Position numbers and translations under genes: made by a program. This document shows, one piece after another, positions 43,326-50,633 of a DNA stretch of 64,000 nucleotides; position 1 is the first letter of the stretch; every line of letters starts with the position of its first letter. The notes under the pieces are model-generated. The model saw nothing but the letters and a program-made list of their open reading frames with translations. It ran no database searches and was not told the origin of the DNA. Source of the stretch: Mangrovimonas sp. TPBH4 (lineage in GTDB: Bacteria > Bacteroidota > Bacteroidia > Flavobacteriales > Flavobacteriaceae); contig NZ_LBIO01000028.1 in the NCBI RefSeq assembly GCF_001280505.1, positions 1 through 64,000 of the forward strand. The letters run 5' to 3'.

Positions 43326-43742
43326 TTATTCTGCTACGGGAACTTCAACAATATAGTACAAATCATTTCCGTTCTCATCTTCACCTTGCCAAAATTTGAA
43401 TATATAAGTTCCGTTGCTAACTACTTTAAAGTTAAAGGATACTTCCTCAATTACTTCGGGTTCATAATCTTCGCAATCATTTTCATATACCTTGTCAACA
43501 ACGGCTATAGTTCTTTGGTTGAGTTCACTTTCAAAATAATGATCATAAAAGACATAGCAGCTTGAAGGCTTTAGGTAACTAGTATAAATAGTGTAAGTTT
43601 CGCCAAGAACAAACTCTTCGGGCATATCCACACTCTCTATTGGAAGTATTTCTAAGTGGTAAGAATTTGATCTACCGTCGTCATCAAGGCTACAGGACAT
43701 GACCGTAAGTAGGAACGTACATAAAAATAAGATCTTTTTCAT
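43326..43742 (-). CDS. Small lipoprotein upstream of the ECF sigma factor
   Basis: A 138-residue predicted lipoprotein with signal MKKILFLCTFLLTVMSC (lipobox Cys at 17) and an acidic, beta-rich mature part (EEFVLGETYTIYTSYLKPSSCYVFYDHYFES; FNFKVVSNGTYIFKFWQGE), which reads like one Ig-like beta-sandwich. A start three codons upstream is also possible. It is followed 31 bp later by the sigma gene, so it could be a signal input or target of that system. Function unknown. Confidence 0.7.
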   Translation of the reverse strand: MKKILFLCTFLLTVMSCSLDDDGRSNSYHLEILPIESVDMPEEFVLGETYTIYTSYLKPSSCYVFYDHYFESELNQRTIAVVDKVYENDCEDYEPEVIEEVSFNFKVVSNGTYIFKFWQGEDENGNDLYYIVEVPVAE

Positions 43743-43826
43743 TTTCAACATTATTTGGGATTAAAGAGTAATACCTTTTCAAGGTAAAGATGCTAAAACC
43801 GTTGAAAGGTTGCGTTAAAAACAAAA

Positions 43827-43858
43827 AAAATCCCGTTTTAACGGGATTTTAATTTTGA
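43827..43858. terminator. Terminator downstream of recA
   Basis: AAAATCCCGTT (43827-43837) pairs with AACGGGATTTT (43840-43850). Read on the minus strand it ends in a T-run, right after the recA stop. Confidence 0.85.
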
Positions 43859-43860
43859 GA

Positions 43861-44871
43861 TTATGATAGAGCAGCTTCTTTTGCCACTTGCCTAACCTTT
43901 CCTTCTAGCTCATCCATGAGCTCTGGATTGTCTTTTATCAAGGCTTTTACGGCGTCTCGACCTTGTCCTAGTTTGGTGTCTTCGTAGCTAAACCAAGAAC
44001 CACTTTTCTTAACAATATCGTGTTCTACAGCTATGTCTAAGACCTCTCCAACTTTAGAGATACCTTCTCCATACATGATGTCAAACTCTGCAGTTTTAAA
44101 TGGAGGGGCTACTTTGTTTTTAACTACTTTAACTCTGGTTTTGCTTCCGGCAACATTTCCGTCACTTTCCTTAATTTGAGTAGAGCGTCTAATGTCCAAA
44201 CGTACCGAAGCGTAGAATTTAAGGGCGTTACCACCAGTAGTTGTTTCTGGGTTTCCAAACATGACCCCAATTTTTTCACGTAATTGGTTAATGAAAATCA
44301 TGGTACAGTTAGTCTTGCTGATGGATCCTGTTAATTTTCTAAGGGCTTGGGACATCAATCGTGCGTGAAGACCCATTTTGGAATCTCCCATTTCGCCTTC
44401 AATTTCACTTTTTGGTGTCAAGGCAGCTACGGAGTCCACTACAATAATATCGATAGCTCCAGAACGTACTAGGTTGTCGGCAATTTCCAAGGCTTGCTCC
44501 CCGTTATCCGGTTGTGATATGATAAGGTTCTCCAAGTCCACTCCTAATTTTTCGGCATAAAATCTATCGAAGGCGTGTTCGGCATCGATAAAAGCGGCGA
44601 TCCCGCCAGATTTTTGTGCTTCAGCAATAGCGTGCAGAGTAAGGGTGGTTTTACCTGAAGATTCAGGACCGTATATTTCAATGATTCGTCCTCTTGGATA
44701 CCCGCCTACGCCAAGGGCAATGTCTAAACCAAGGGACCCTGAGGAAATGGCTTCAACATCAGAGATTGCCTGGTCGCTCATCTTCATCACTGTTCCTTTT
44801 CCATAAGCCTTGTCCAATTTGTCCAAGGTGAGCTTTAAGGCCTTTAATTTCGCATCTTTTTCAGTACTCAT
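43861..44871 (-). CDS. recA: Recombinase A
   Basis: A 336-residue strand-exchange ATPase. It has Walker [10 protein letters not shown], the [20 protein letters not shown] segment, Walker B region [22 protein letters not shown], loop L2 [35 protein letters not shown], and the C-terminal domain. Full length. No LexA-type (SOS) operator can be identified with confidence upstream; promoter-like TATTTTAG sequences occur on the minus strand near 44905-44915. Confidence 0.97.
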   Translation of the reverse strand: MSTEKDAKLKALKLTLDKLDKAYGKGTVMKMSDQAISDVEAISSGSLGLDIALGVGGYPRGRIIEIYGPESSGKTTLTLHAIAEAQKSGGIAAFIDAEHAFDRFYAEKLGVDLENLIISQPDNGEQALEIADNLVRSGAIDIIVVDSVAALTPKSEIEGEMGDSKMGLHARLMSQALRKLTGSISKTNCTMIFINQLREKIGVMFGNPETTTGGNALKFYASVRLDIRRSTQIKESDGNVAGSKTRVKVVKNKVAPPFKTAEFDIMYGEGISKVGEVLDIAVEHDIVKKSGSWFSYEDTKLGQGRDAVKALIKDNPELMDELEGKVRQVAKEAALS

Positions 44872-44994
44872 TATTCAGTCGTTTTCTAAAATTAAATTCA
44901 GGCTAAAATACGATAACTTTTGATTTTTTTCAATCTTATCACGCAACCTTTTTGAGCTTTTCACATCTACCTAATAATTAAGGGAAATCTTGCT

Positions 44995-45087
44995 ATGAAA
45001 TTCTTTAAGAAAACAATTGTCCACAAGGCATTAGGTGTTTCGGTTGCAATTACTTTTAATAGCAGCTGTAAAGCCGATGGAGGCTAA
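44995..45087 (+). CDS. Possible 30-residue secreted or lipoprotein-like peptide
   Basis: An ATG at 44995 opens 30 codons to a TAA. The product begins MKFFKKTIVHKALGVSV with a basic N-terminus and hydrophobic core, reaches a Cys after NSS, and ends KADGG. This looks like a miniature lipoprotein signal with only seven residues from the Cys onward. AGGGAAA lies 13 bases before the ATG, and a strong terminator (45148-45180) closes the unit. It is the only coding candidate in the 391-bp gap between recA and trhO. It could also be a chance ORF. Confidence 0.4.
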   Translation: MKFFKKTIVHKALGVSVAITFNSSCKADGG

Positions 45088-45147
45088 CGTCGGTATGTAT
45101 TTTGAGTTTAAATAATAAATAAAAAGTATAATATCGAGTTAGTCCAC

Positions 45148-45183
45148 AAAAAGCACTTTAGTCTTTCTAAAGTGCTTTTTTGT
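45148..45183 (+). terminator. Terminator before trhO
   Basis: A perfect 14-bp stem (AAAAAGCACTTTAG / CTAAAGTGCTTTTT) with loop TCTTT and a following T-run. No larger gene precedes it on the plus strand, so it implies a short transcript from the recA-trhO gap. Confidence 0.88.
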
Positions 45184-45211
45184 TTGTCATGGTGTAATGG
45201 TTTAAAAATAG

Positions 45212-45219
45212 TACCTTTG
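45212..45219 (+). promoter_or_regulatory. -7 box of the trhO promoter
   Basis: TACCTTTG, identical to the atpB -7 box, lies 43 bases before the trhO ATG. Its best upstream TTTG is 25 bases away, somewhat long. Confidence 0.5.
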
Positions 45220-45262
45220 CGGCATTAAAAAATAATCTTTAACCTTAAATCATTAGTATAGC

Positions 45263-46336
45263 ATGCAACTGTACAATAAATTAAGTGCTAAAGAGCGAGC
45301 GGAATTAATCGATCAAGCTGGAAAAAATCGATTAACGCTTTCTTTTTACCAATACGCGAAAATTCAAAATCCTCAAGAATTTAGAAATCAATTGTTTATC
45401 GTCTGGGACCGATTAGAGGTCTTGGGCCGAATTTATGTGGCTCATGAAGGCATCAACGGACAGTTATCTTTGCCGGCCGATCGTTTCAACGAGTTCAAAT
45501 CACATTTGGATACCATTGATTTCTTAAAAGATATCCGTTTAAATGTCGCTGTAGAACAAGACAACAAATCGTTCCTGAAACTGAAAGTAAAAGTACGTGA
45601 TAAAATTGTTGCCGACGGATTGAACGATGATACCTTCGATGTAACAAACAAAGGAATTCACTTAAAAGCGGAAGATTTCAATCGCTTTATTGAAGACGAA
45701 AATACCGTGTTGGTGGATATGCGTAACCATTACGAAAGCGAAATTGGTCATTTTAAAAATGCTGTGACGCCGGATGTAGATACTTTTAGAGAATCGTTGG
45801 ATATTATTGAAGACGATTTAAAAGATCATAAAGAAGATAAAAACCTAGTGATGTATTGTACGGGTGGTATTCGTTGCGAAAAGGCGAGTGCTTACTTCAA
45901 GCATAAAGGGTTTAAAAATGTATACCAGCTTGAGGGTGGAATTATAGAATATACCCGTCAGGTGAAAGAACAAAACTTAGAAAATAAGTTTTTAGGTCAG
46001 AATTTCGTGTTCGACGAGCGTCGTGCCGAACGTATTAGTGATGATGTAATTGCACAATGTCACCAGTGTGGCGAGCCGTTTGATGTGCATACCAATTGTG
46101 CAAACGATGCGTGTCACTTGTTGTTTATTCAATGTCCGAAATGTCAGGAAGAAATGGAAAACTGTTGTTCTACTGCGTGTATGGAGATTAACAGGTTGCC
46201 ATACGAAGAGCAAAAAGCTTTGCGTAAGGGGCAGGGAAATAGCAACGATATCTTCAAAAAAGGTCGTGCCGACCACTTACCTTATAAAAAGGACTTAAGA
46301 AACATTTTCGAGCATTTTAAACAAGAAAAAGCCTAA
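45263..46336 (+). CDS. trhO: tRNA U34 hydroxylase, rhodanese family (TrhO)
   Basis: A 357-residue protein with the N-terminal acylphosphatase-like/UPF0176 domain (HEGINGQLSLPADRF) and a central rhodanese domain with the active-site loop YCTGGIRCEKAS (catalytic Cys, about residue 200). A Cys-rich C-terminal region follows (CHQCGEPFDVHTNC and CPKCQEEMENCC, about 260-310), probably a zinc site. TrhO makes 5-hydroxyuridine at tRNA position 34 with O2. It lies 7 bp before trhP, which makes the same modification by an O2-independent route. Confidence 0.95.
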   Translation: MQLYNKLSAKERAELIDQAGKNRLTLSFYQYAKIQNPQEFRNQLFIVWDRLEVLGRIYVAHEGINGQLSLPADRFNEFKSHLDTIDFLKDIRLNVAVEQDNKSFLKLKVKVRDKIVADGLNDDTFDVTNKGIHLKAEDFNRFIEDENTVLVDMRNHYESEIGHFKNAVTPDVDTFRESLDIIEDDLKDHKEDKNLVMYCTGGIRCEKASAYFKHKGFKNVYQLEGGIIEYTRQVKEQNLENKFLGQNFVFDERRAERISDDVIAQCHQCGEPFDVHTNCANDACHLLFIQCPKCQEEMENCCSTACMEINRLPYEEQKALRKGQGNSNDIFKKGRADHLPYKKDLRNIFEHFKQEKA

Positions 46337-46343
46337 GGATATT

Positions 46344-47588
46344 ATGCAAAAGATTGAATTAATGGCGCCTGCAGGGAATTTTGAATCGTTGCAAGCAGCC
46401 CTGGATAATGGTGCAGATTCTGTTTATTTTGGTGTGGAGCAGCTTAACATGCGTGCCAGAGCATCCATCAACTTCACTTTGGATGACCTTCCGGAAATTT
46501 CCAGAAGATGTCAAGAAAAAGGAGTAAGAAGCTATTTGACTTTAAATACCATTATTTACGATCACGATTTATCTATTGTAAAAACCTTAGTAAAATGTGC
46601 CAAAGAAGCGAACATTACGGCTGTGATTGCTATGGATCAAGCCGTGATAATGGTTGCTCGTGAGTTGGGGATGGAAGTGCATATTTCCACGCAAATCAAC
46701 ATTACCAATATTGAAACGGTGAAGTTCTATGCCATGTTTGCTGATACCATGGTAATGAGTAGGGAGTTGAGTTTGCGTCAGGTGAAAAAGATTTCAGAGC
46801 AAATTGAAAGGGACCAAATCAAAGGCCCTTCAGGAAAATTGGTGGAGATAGAAATTTTTGGTCACGGTGCACTGTGTATGGCAGTTTCTGGAAAATGCTA
46901 CTTGAGTTTGCATTCGCATAATTCTTCTGCCAATCGTGGAGCTTGTAAGCAAAATTGCAGAAAGAAATATACAGTAATCGACCAAGATTCTGGTTTTGAA
47001 ATGGAATTGGACAATGAGTACATCATGTCTCCCAAGGATTTGTGTACCATCGATTTTCTGGAGGAAGTGATTGATGCCGGAATTACGGTTTTAAAAATAG
47101 AAGGTCGCGGAAGAGCACCGGAATATGTGGCCAATGTAATTAAATGTTACCGTCAGGCCATTGACAGTATTGAAAATGGAACCTATTCCAAAGAAAAGGT
47201 AATCGGTTGGATGCAGGAATTGGAGAAGGTGTATAACCGCGGTTTTTGGAGTGGTTACTATTTAGGTCAGAAATTAGGGGAGTGGAGTAAAGGCTCCGGA
47301 TCTCATGCGACTCAGAAAAAGGTGTACATAGGTAAGGGAGTTCACTATTATCCAAAAAGTGGTATTGGTGAATTTAAAATTGAGGCCTATGACTTGTCGT
47401 TGGGCGATACTATTTTAATTACTGGGCCAACTACAGGCTCCAAAGAAATGACGGTGGACACTATGTTGGTGAATGATGAGCAGTTGGAAAAAGGTGCAAA
47501 AGGAGATTCGGTAACTATCCCAATTCCTTTTAGAGTGCGTCCTTCGGATAAACTTTATAAGATTGTTGAAAATAAAGTTGAGGTTTAA
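46344..47588 (+). CDS. trhP: Peptidase U32 family tRNA hydroxylation protein (TrhP)
   Basis: A 414-residue U32-family protein. It begins KIELMAPAGNFESLQAALDNGADSVYFG and contains the U32 signature EIFGHGALCMAVSGKCYLS (about residue 170), followed by ACKQNCRKK. These Cys residues are the likely Fe-S ligands in TrhP. TrhP uses prephenate for 5-hydroxyuridine formation at U34 independently of oxygen. It shares TAATG with the ferredoxin gene that follows. The length and full C-terminal beta domain favour TrhP over short U32 paralogues. Confidence 0.88.
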   Translation: MQKIELMAPAGNFESLQAALDNGADSVYFGVEQLNMRARASINFTLDDLPEISRRCQEKGVRSYLTLNTIIYDHDLSIVKTLVKCAKEANITAVIAMDQAVIMVARELGMEVHISTQINITNIETVKFYAMFADTMVMSRELSLRQVKKISEQIERDQIKGPSGKLVEIEIFGHGALCMAVSGKCYLSLHSHNSSANRGACKQNCRKKYTVIDQDSGFEMELDNEYIMSPKDLCTIDFLEEVIDAGITVLKIEGRGRAPEYVANVIKCYRQAIDSIENGTYSKEKVIGWMQELEKVYNRGFWSGYYLGQKLGEWSKGSGSHATQKKVYIGKGVHYYPKSGIGEFKIEAYDLSLGDTILITGPTTGSKEMTVDTMLVNDEQLEKGAKGDSVTIPIPFRVRPSDKLYKIVENKVEV

Positions 47589-47818
47589 TGGTTGTTGTAA
47601 CCCTGCAGAGGAATAAATGTATCGGTTGTAATTATTGCGTAGAATTGGCTCCTGAGCAGTTTCAAATGTCCAAAAAGGATGGGAAATCTGTACTGTTGAG
47701 AAGTCAGGAGAAAAAAGGTTTTTTTACTTTGAAATCTCCAGACGAAGCCATTTTGGAGCCTTGCGACCAAGCTGCAAAAGCTTGTCCTGTTAAAATAATT
47801 TCGGTAAAAAGCGTTTAA
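47588..47818 (+). CDS. Single-cluster 4Fe-4S ferredoxin
   Basis: A 76-residue ferredoxin with CIGCNYC (Cys 11, 14, 17) and the closing CPVKI motif, with one further Cys in EPCDQ. One [4Fe-4S] (or [3Fe-4S]) cluster is expected. Its start overlaps the trhP stop (TAATG), so the two are translationally coupled, and it may be the electron donor or acceptor for TrhP or for the downstream radical SAM enzyme. That link is inference from position. Confidence 0.9.
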   Translation: MVVVTLQRNKCIGCNYCVELAPEQFQMSKKDGKSVLLRSQEKKGFFTLKSPDEAILEPCDQAAKACPVKIISVKSV

Positions 47819-47847
47819 GAGTTTAGAGCATTACTATATTGCACTGC

Positions 47848-48849
47848 ATGAATATTTATAGATTATTACAGCTAAATAGAAAGATAAAAAGTCATAGGGT
47901 AAAGTTTTTTGGACTTTACCTGTTGCATAAATTCAATAAGCGGTATTTGGCTGTAAATCTGGACCCTGTTATGGCCTGTAACTTGCGTTGTAAGATGTGC
48001 TATTTTACCGATGCCGATTATGTGAAAACGCTTAAAGGGCAATTTAAGCCGGAGGAATTGAAGGATGTTGCCGAGGCTATTTTTGGAAGGGCCTTGAAGT
48101 TGCAGATTGGTTGTGGAACCGAGCCTACCTTGTATAAAAACCTAGTGGATCTTGTAGTTCTAGGCAAGGAATATAAAGTGCCCTATATTTCCTTGACCAC
48201 CAATGCCAATTTATTGACGAAGGAAAAAATTGAGGACCTGTTAAAGGCAGGCTTGAATGAGTTTACAATTTCCTTGCATGGCGTTACCAAGGAAACCTAT
48301 GAAGGCTTTATGAAAAAGGCCAGTTATGAAAAGTTTCACAATGCCTTTAAGGCTTTTGCAAAGCTGAAATCGAAGTATGACTTTAAGGTGCGTATCAATT
48401 ATACCTTCAACAAGGATAATTTTTACGAGTTACAAGAGTTTTTTGAACACTTCGATCCCAAGAGTTTTGATATTCTTCAAATACGGCCGATTCAAAAAAT
48501 AGGGAATACAGAGTATAACGATTTTGATATCTCGACTTTGGTTGGGGATTATCCAAGCATCATCCAAAAGATTAAAGAGACCTGCAAAGCCAATCAGATA
48601 ACCCTTTTGGCACCTGATGCATTATCTGTATTGGCAGGCGAGAACCAATCCAGTTTTATTTTCGACTACACATTTTGCTATATTTCCCCTAAGAAATTTT
48701 GGAAAGATGGCTTTAATTGGCGGGAAGTGAGTTTTAATGATTTTTCCCGTGAAATAGGTTGGAGTTCAACTTTGTTGTCCAATGTGTTTAAGTCGAAAAA
48801 AACTCTGAAATCCCTCTCCAATAGGCTTAATTACGAGATAGAGTTTTAA
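47848..48849 (+). CDS. Radical SAM protein
   Basis: A 333-residue radical SAM enzyme. The cluster-binding motif is CNLRCKMCYF (CxxxCxxC, about residue 50), preceded by the strand YLAVNLDPVMA. Later elements include GCGTEPTLYKN (GGE-like) and SLTTNANLL. The C-terminal 100 residues lack the Cys pattern of a SPASM or Twitch domain. The substrate is unknown. It follows the trhO-trhP-ferredoxin cluster by 29 bp and may share its transcript. The ATG at 47848 is preferred over a TTG three codons upstream. Confidence 0.85.
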   Translation: MNIYRLLQLNRKIKSHRVKFFGLYLLHKFNKRYLAVNLDPVMACNLRCKMCYFTDADYVKTLKGQFKPEELKDVAEAIFGRALKLQIGCGTEPTLYKNLVDLVVLGKEYKVPYISLTTNANLLTKEKIEDLLKAGLNEFTISLHGVTKETYEGFMKKASYEKFHNAFKAFAKLKSKYDFKVRINYTFNKDNFYELQEFFEHFDPKSFDILQIRPIQKIGNTEYNDFDISTLVGDYPSIIQKIKETCKANQITLLAPDALSVLAGENQSSFIFDYTFCYISPKKFWKDGFNWREVSFNDFSREIGWSSTLLSNVFKSKKTLKSLSNRLNYEIEF

Positions 48850-48971
48850 TTAATTCCCAATAAAAACAGTGATGTTTTTATGTCATTAGAATAATCTTAT
48901 CTTTACATTTTAGAAAACAAATTATTAATCTCCATTTGCTAGTCTAGATTAGCAAATTATATATAAAATTT

Positions 48972-50144
48972 ATGGGTTGTAACAGTTGCTCAACTGGTAA
49001 GGATGGTCAACCAAAAGGATGCAAGAACAATGGTACTTGCGGAACCGATAGCTGTAACAAGCTAACGGTTTTTGATTGGTTGTCCAATATGTCGTTGCCC
49101 CAGGGGCAGGAGCCTTTTAATGGGGTTGAGGTGCGTTTTAAAAACGGACGAAAACAATACTATCGAAATACAGAAAATCTATCATTAAATATTGGTGACA
49201 TTGTCGCTACTCAGGCGCAATCCGGTCATGATATTGGCATGGTAACGCTTACAGGTGAATTGGTGAGAATCCAAATGAAGCGTAAAAAAATTGATATCAA
49301 TAAGCATGATGAGGTTCTTAAAATATACAGAAAGGCCAATCAAAGAGATATCGATGTGTGGTCTAAAGCTAGGGATAAGGAAGAACCAATGAAGGTTAAG
49401 GCAAGACAGTTTGCTATTGACTTAAAATTAAAAATGAAAATCTCAGATATTGAGTATCAGGGGGATGCTAGTAAAGCGACCTTTTACTATACTGCCGAAG
49501 AGCGCGTAGATTTCAGGGAACTTATCAAAGTATTTGCTAAGGAGTTCAGAACTCGAATCGAAATGAAGCAAGTTGGATTCCGTCAGGAGGCCGCTAGGCT
49601 TGGTGGTATTGGGTCCTGCGGGCGTGAATTGTGCTGTTCCACTTGGCTGACAGATTTTAGGTCCGTGAGTACTTCTGCAGCTAGGTATCAGCAATTGTCG
49701 CTTAATCCACTTAAACTTGCAGGACAATGTGGAAAACTGAAGTGTTGTCTTAATTATGAATTGGATGCCTATTTGGATGCCTTAAAGGAGTTTCCGAAAA
49801 CGGAAATCAAACTATATACCGAGAAGGGCGTTGCTGTCTGTCAAAAGACCGATATTTTCAAAGGGGTTATGTGGTATGCTTATGAAGGAGAATGGATGAA
49901 TTGGCATAAACTTACCGTAGCTCAAGCCAATGAAATCATCGAAAAAAATAAGAAAAAACAAAAGGTTGCCAGTCTTGAGGAATACGCAGCAGAACTGACG
50001 GAAGACACTAAAGCAGAGTTTGAAAACGTTGTAGGACAAGATAGTTTAACAAGGTTTGATAGTCCAAAACGCAAAAGAAAACGTAAAAATAATAAGAGGA
50101 AACCTAGAAGAAACAATAAGTCTCAAAACAATGCCAAAAAATAG
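48972..50144 (+). CDS. RicT/PSP1-family protein (YaaT-like)
   Basis: A 390-residue protein related to RicT (YaaT) of Bacillus. The Cys-rich N-terminus (CNSCSTG ... CKNNGTCGTDSC) and the C-terminal PSP1 domain with SCGRELCCSTWLTDF and CGKLKCCLNYE can bind Fe-S clusters, as known for the Ric complex that affects RNase Y activity. A Lys/Arg/Asn-rich tail (365-390) may bind RNA. Its last 14 bases overlap the gldH start. RicA/RicF partners are not in the window. Confidence 0.85.
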   Translation: MGCNSCSTGKDGQPKGCKNNGTCGTDSCNKLTVFDWLSNMSLPQGQEPFNGVEVRFKNGRKQYYRNTENLSLNIGDIVATQAQSGHDIGMVTLTGELVRIQMKRKKIDINKHDEVLKIYRKANQRDIDVWSKARDKEEPMKVKARQFAIDLKLKMKISDIEYQGDASKATFYYTAEERVDFRELIKVFAKEFRTRIEMKQVGFRQEAARLGGIGSCGRELCCSTWLTDFRSVSTSAARYQQLSLNPLKLAGQCGKLKCCLNYELDAYLDALKEFPKTEIKLYTEKGVAVCQKTDIFKGVMWYAYEGEWMNWHKLTVAQANEIIEKNKKKQKVASLEEYAAELTEDTKAEFENVVGQDSLTRFDSPKRKRKRKNNKRKPRRNNKSQNNAKK

Positions 50145-50631
50145 TTATTGGTTAATTCTTTTAATGGGAGTGCTGTACTTGTCATGCGATTCCAACCAAG
50201 TTTTCGATGAATACCAAACGGTTCCCAATAAGTGGCATAAGGATTCGGTTCTTTCTTTTAAGGTAACGCCACCAGATTCGTTGAACAATTACAACTTATT
50301 TGTAAACCTTAGAAATACCAGTGCTTACAAATACAGTAATTTGTTTTTGATTGTAGAAATGGAATATCCCAACGGGAAAACTTCCAAGGATACTTTGGAG
50401 TATGTAATGGCCAAACCCAATGGAGAGTTTTTGGGAACAGGATTTTCCGATGTTAAGGAAAACAAGCTGTGGTACAAAGGGTATGAGAGTCCTTTTGTAT
50501 TTGACGAATCTGGAGAATATACCATCAACATTCAACAGGCCATGAGAGAAAATGGAAAGGTAGAAGGGGTCGAGGAGTTAGAAGGTATTACTGATATTGG
50601 TTTTAGAATTGAACAAGCAAACACAAAATAA
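50131..50631 (+). CDS. gldH: Gliding motility lipoprotein GldH
   Basis: A 166-residue lipoprotein: signal with lipobox LYLSC (Cys at about 19), mature part DSNQVFDEYQTVPNKWHKDSVLSF, and a central beta-rich domain with SNLFLIVEMEYPNGKTSKDTLEYVMA. These match GldH, needed for gliding and chitin use in Flavobacterium johnsoniae. I start at the ATG at 50131, which overlaps the RicT-like gene by 14 bp; a longer open frame upstream lies inside that gene. The class A PBP gene follows 2 bp later. Confidence 0.9.
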   Translation: MPKNSYWLILLMGVLYLSCDSNQVFDEYQTVPNKWHKDSVLSFKVTPPDSLNNYNLFVNLRNTSAYKYSNLFLIVEMEYPNGKTSKDTLEYVMAKPNGEFLGTGFSDVKENKLWYKGYESPFVFDESGEYTINIQQAMRENGKVEGVEELEGITDIGFRIEQANTK

Positions 50632-50633
50632 TT

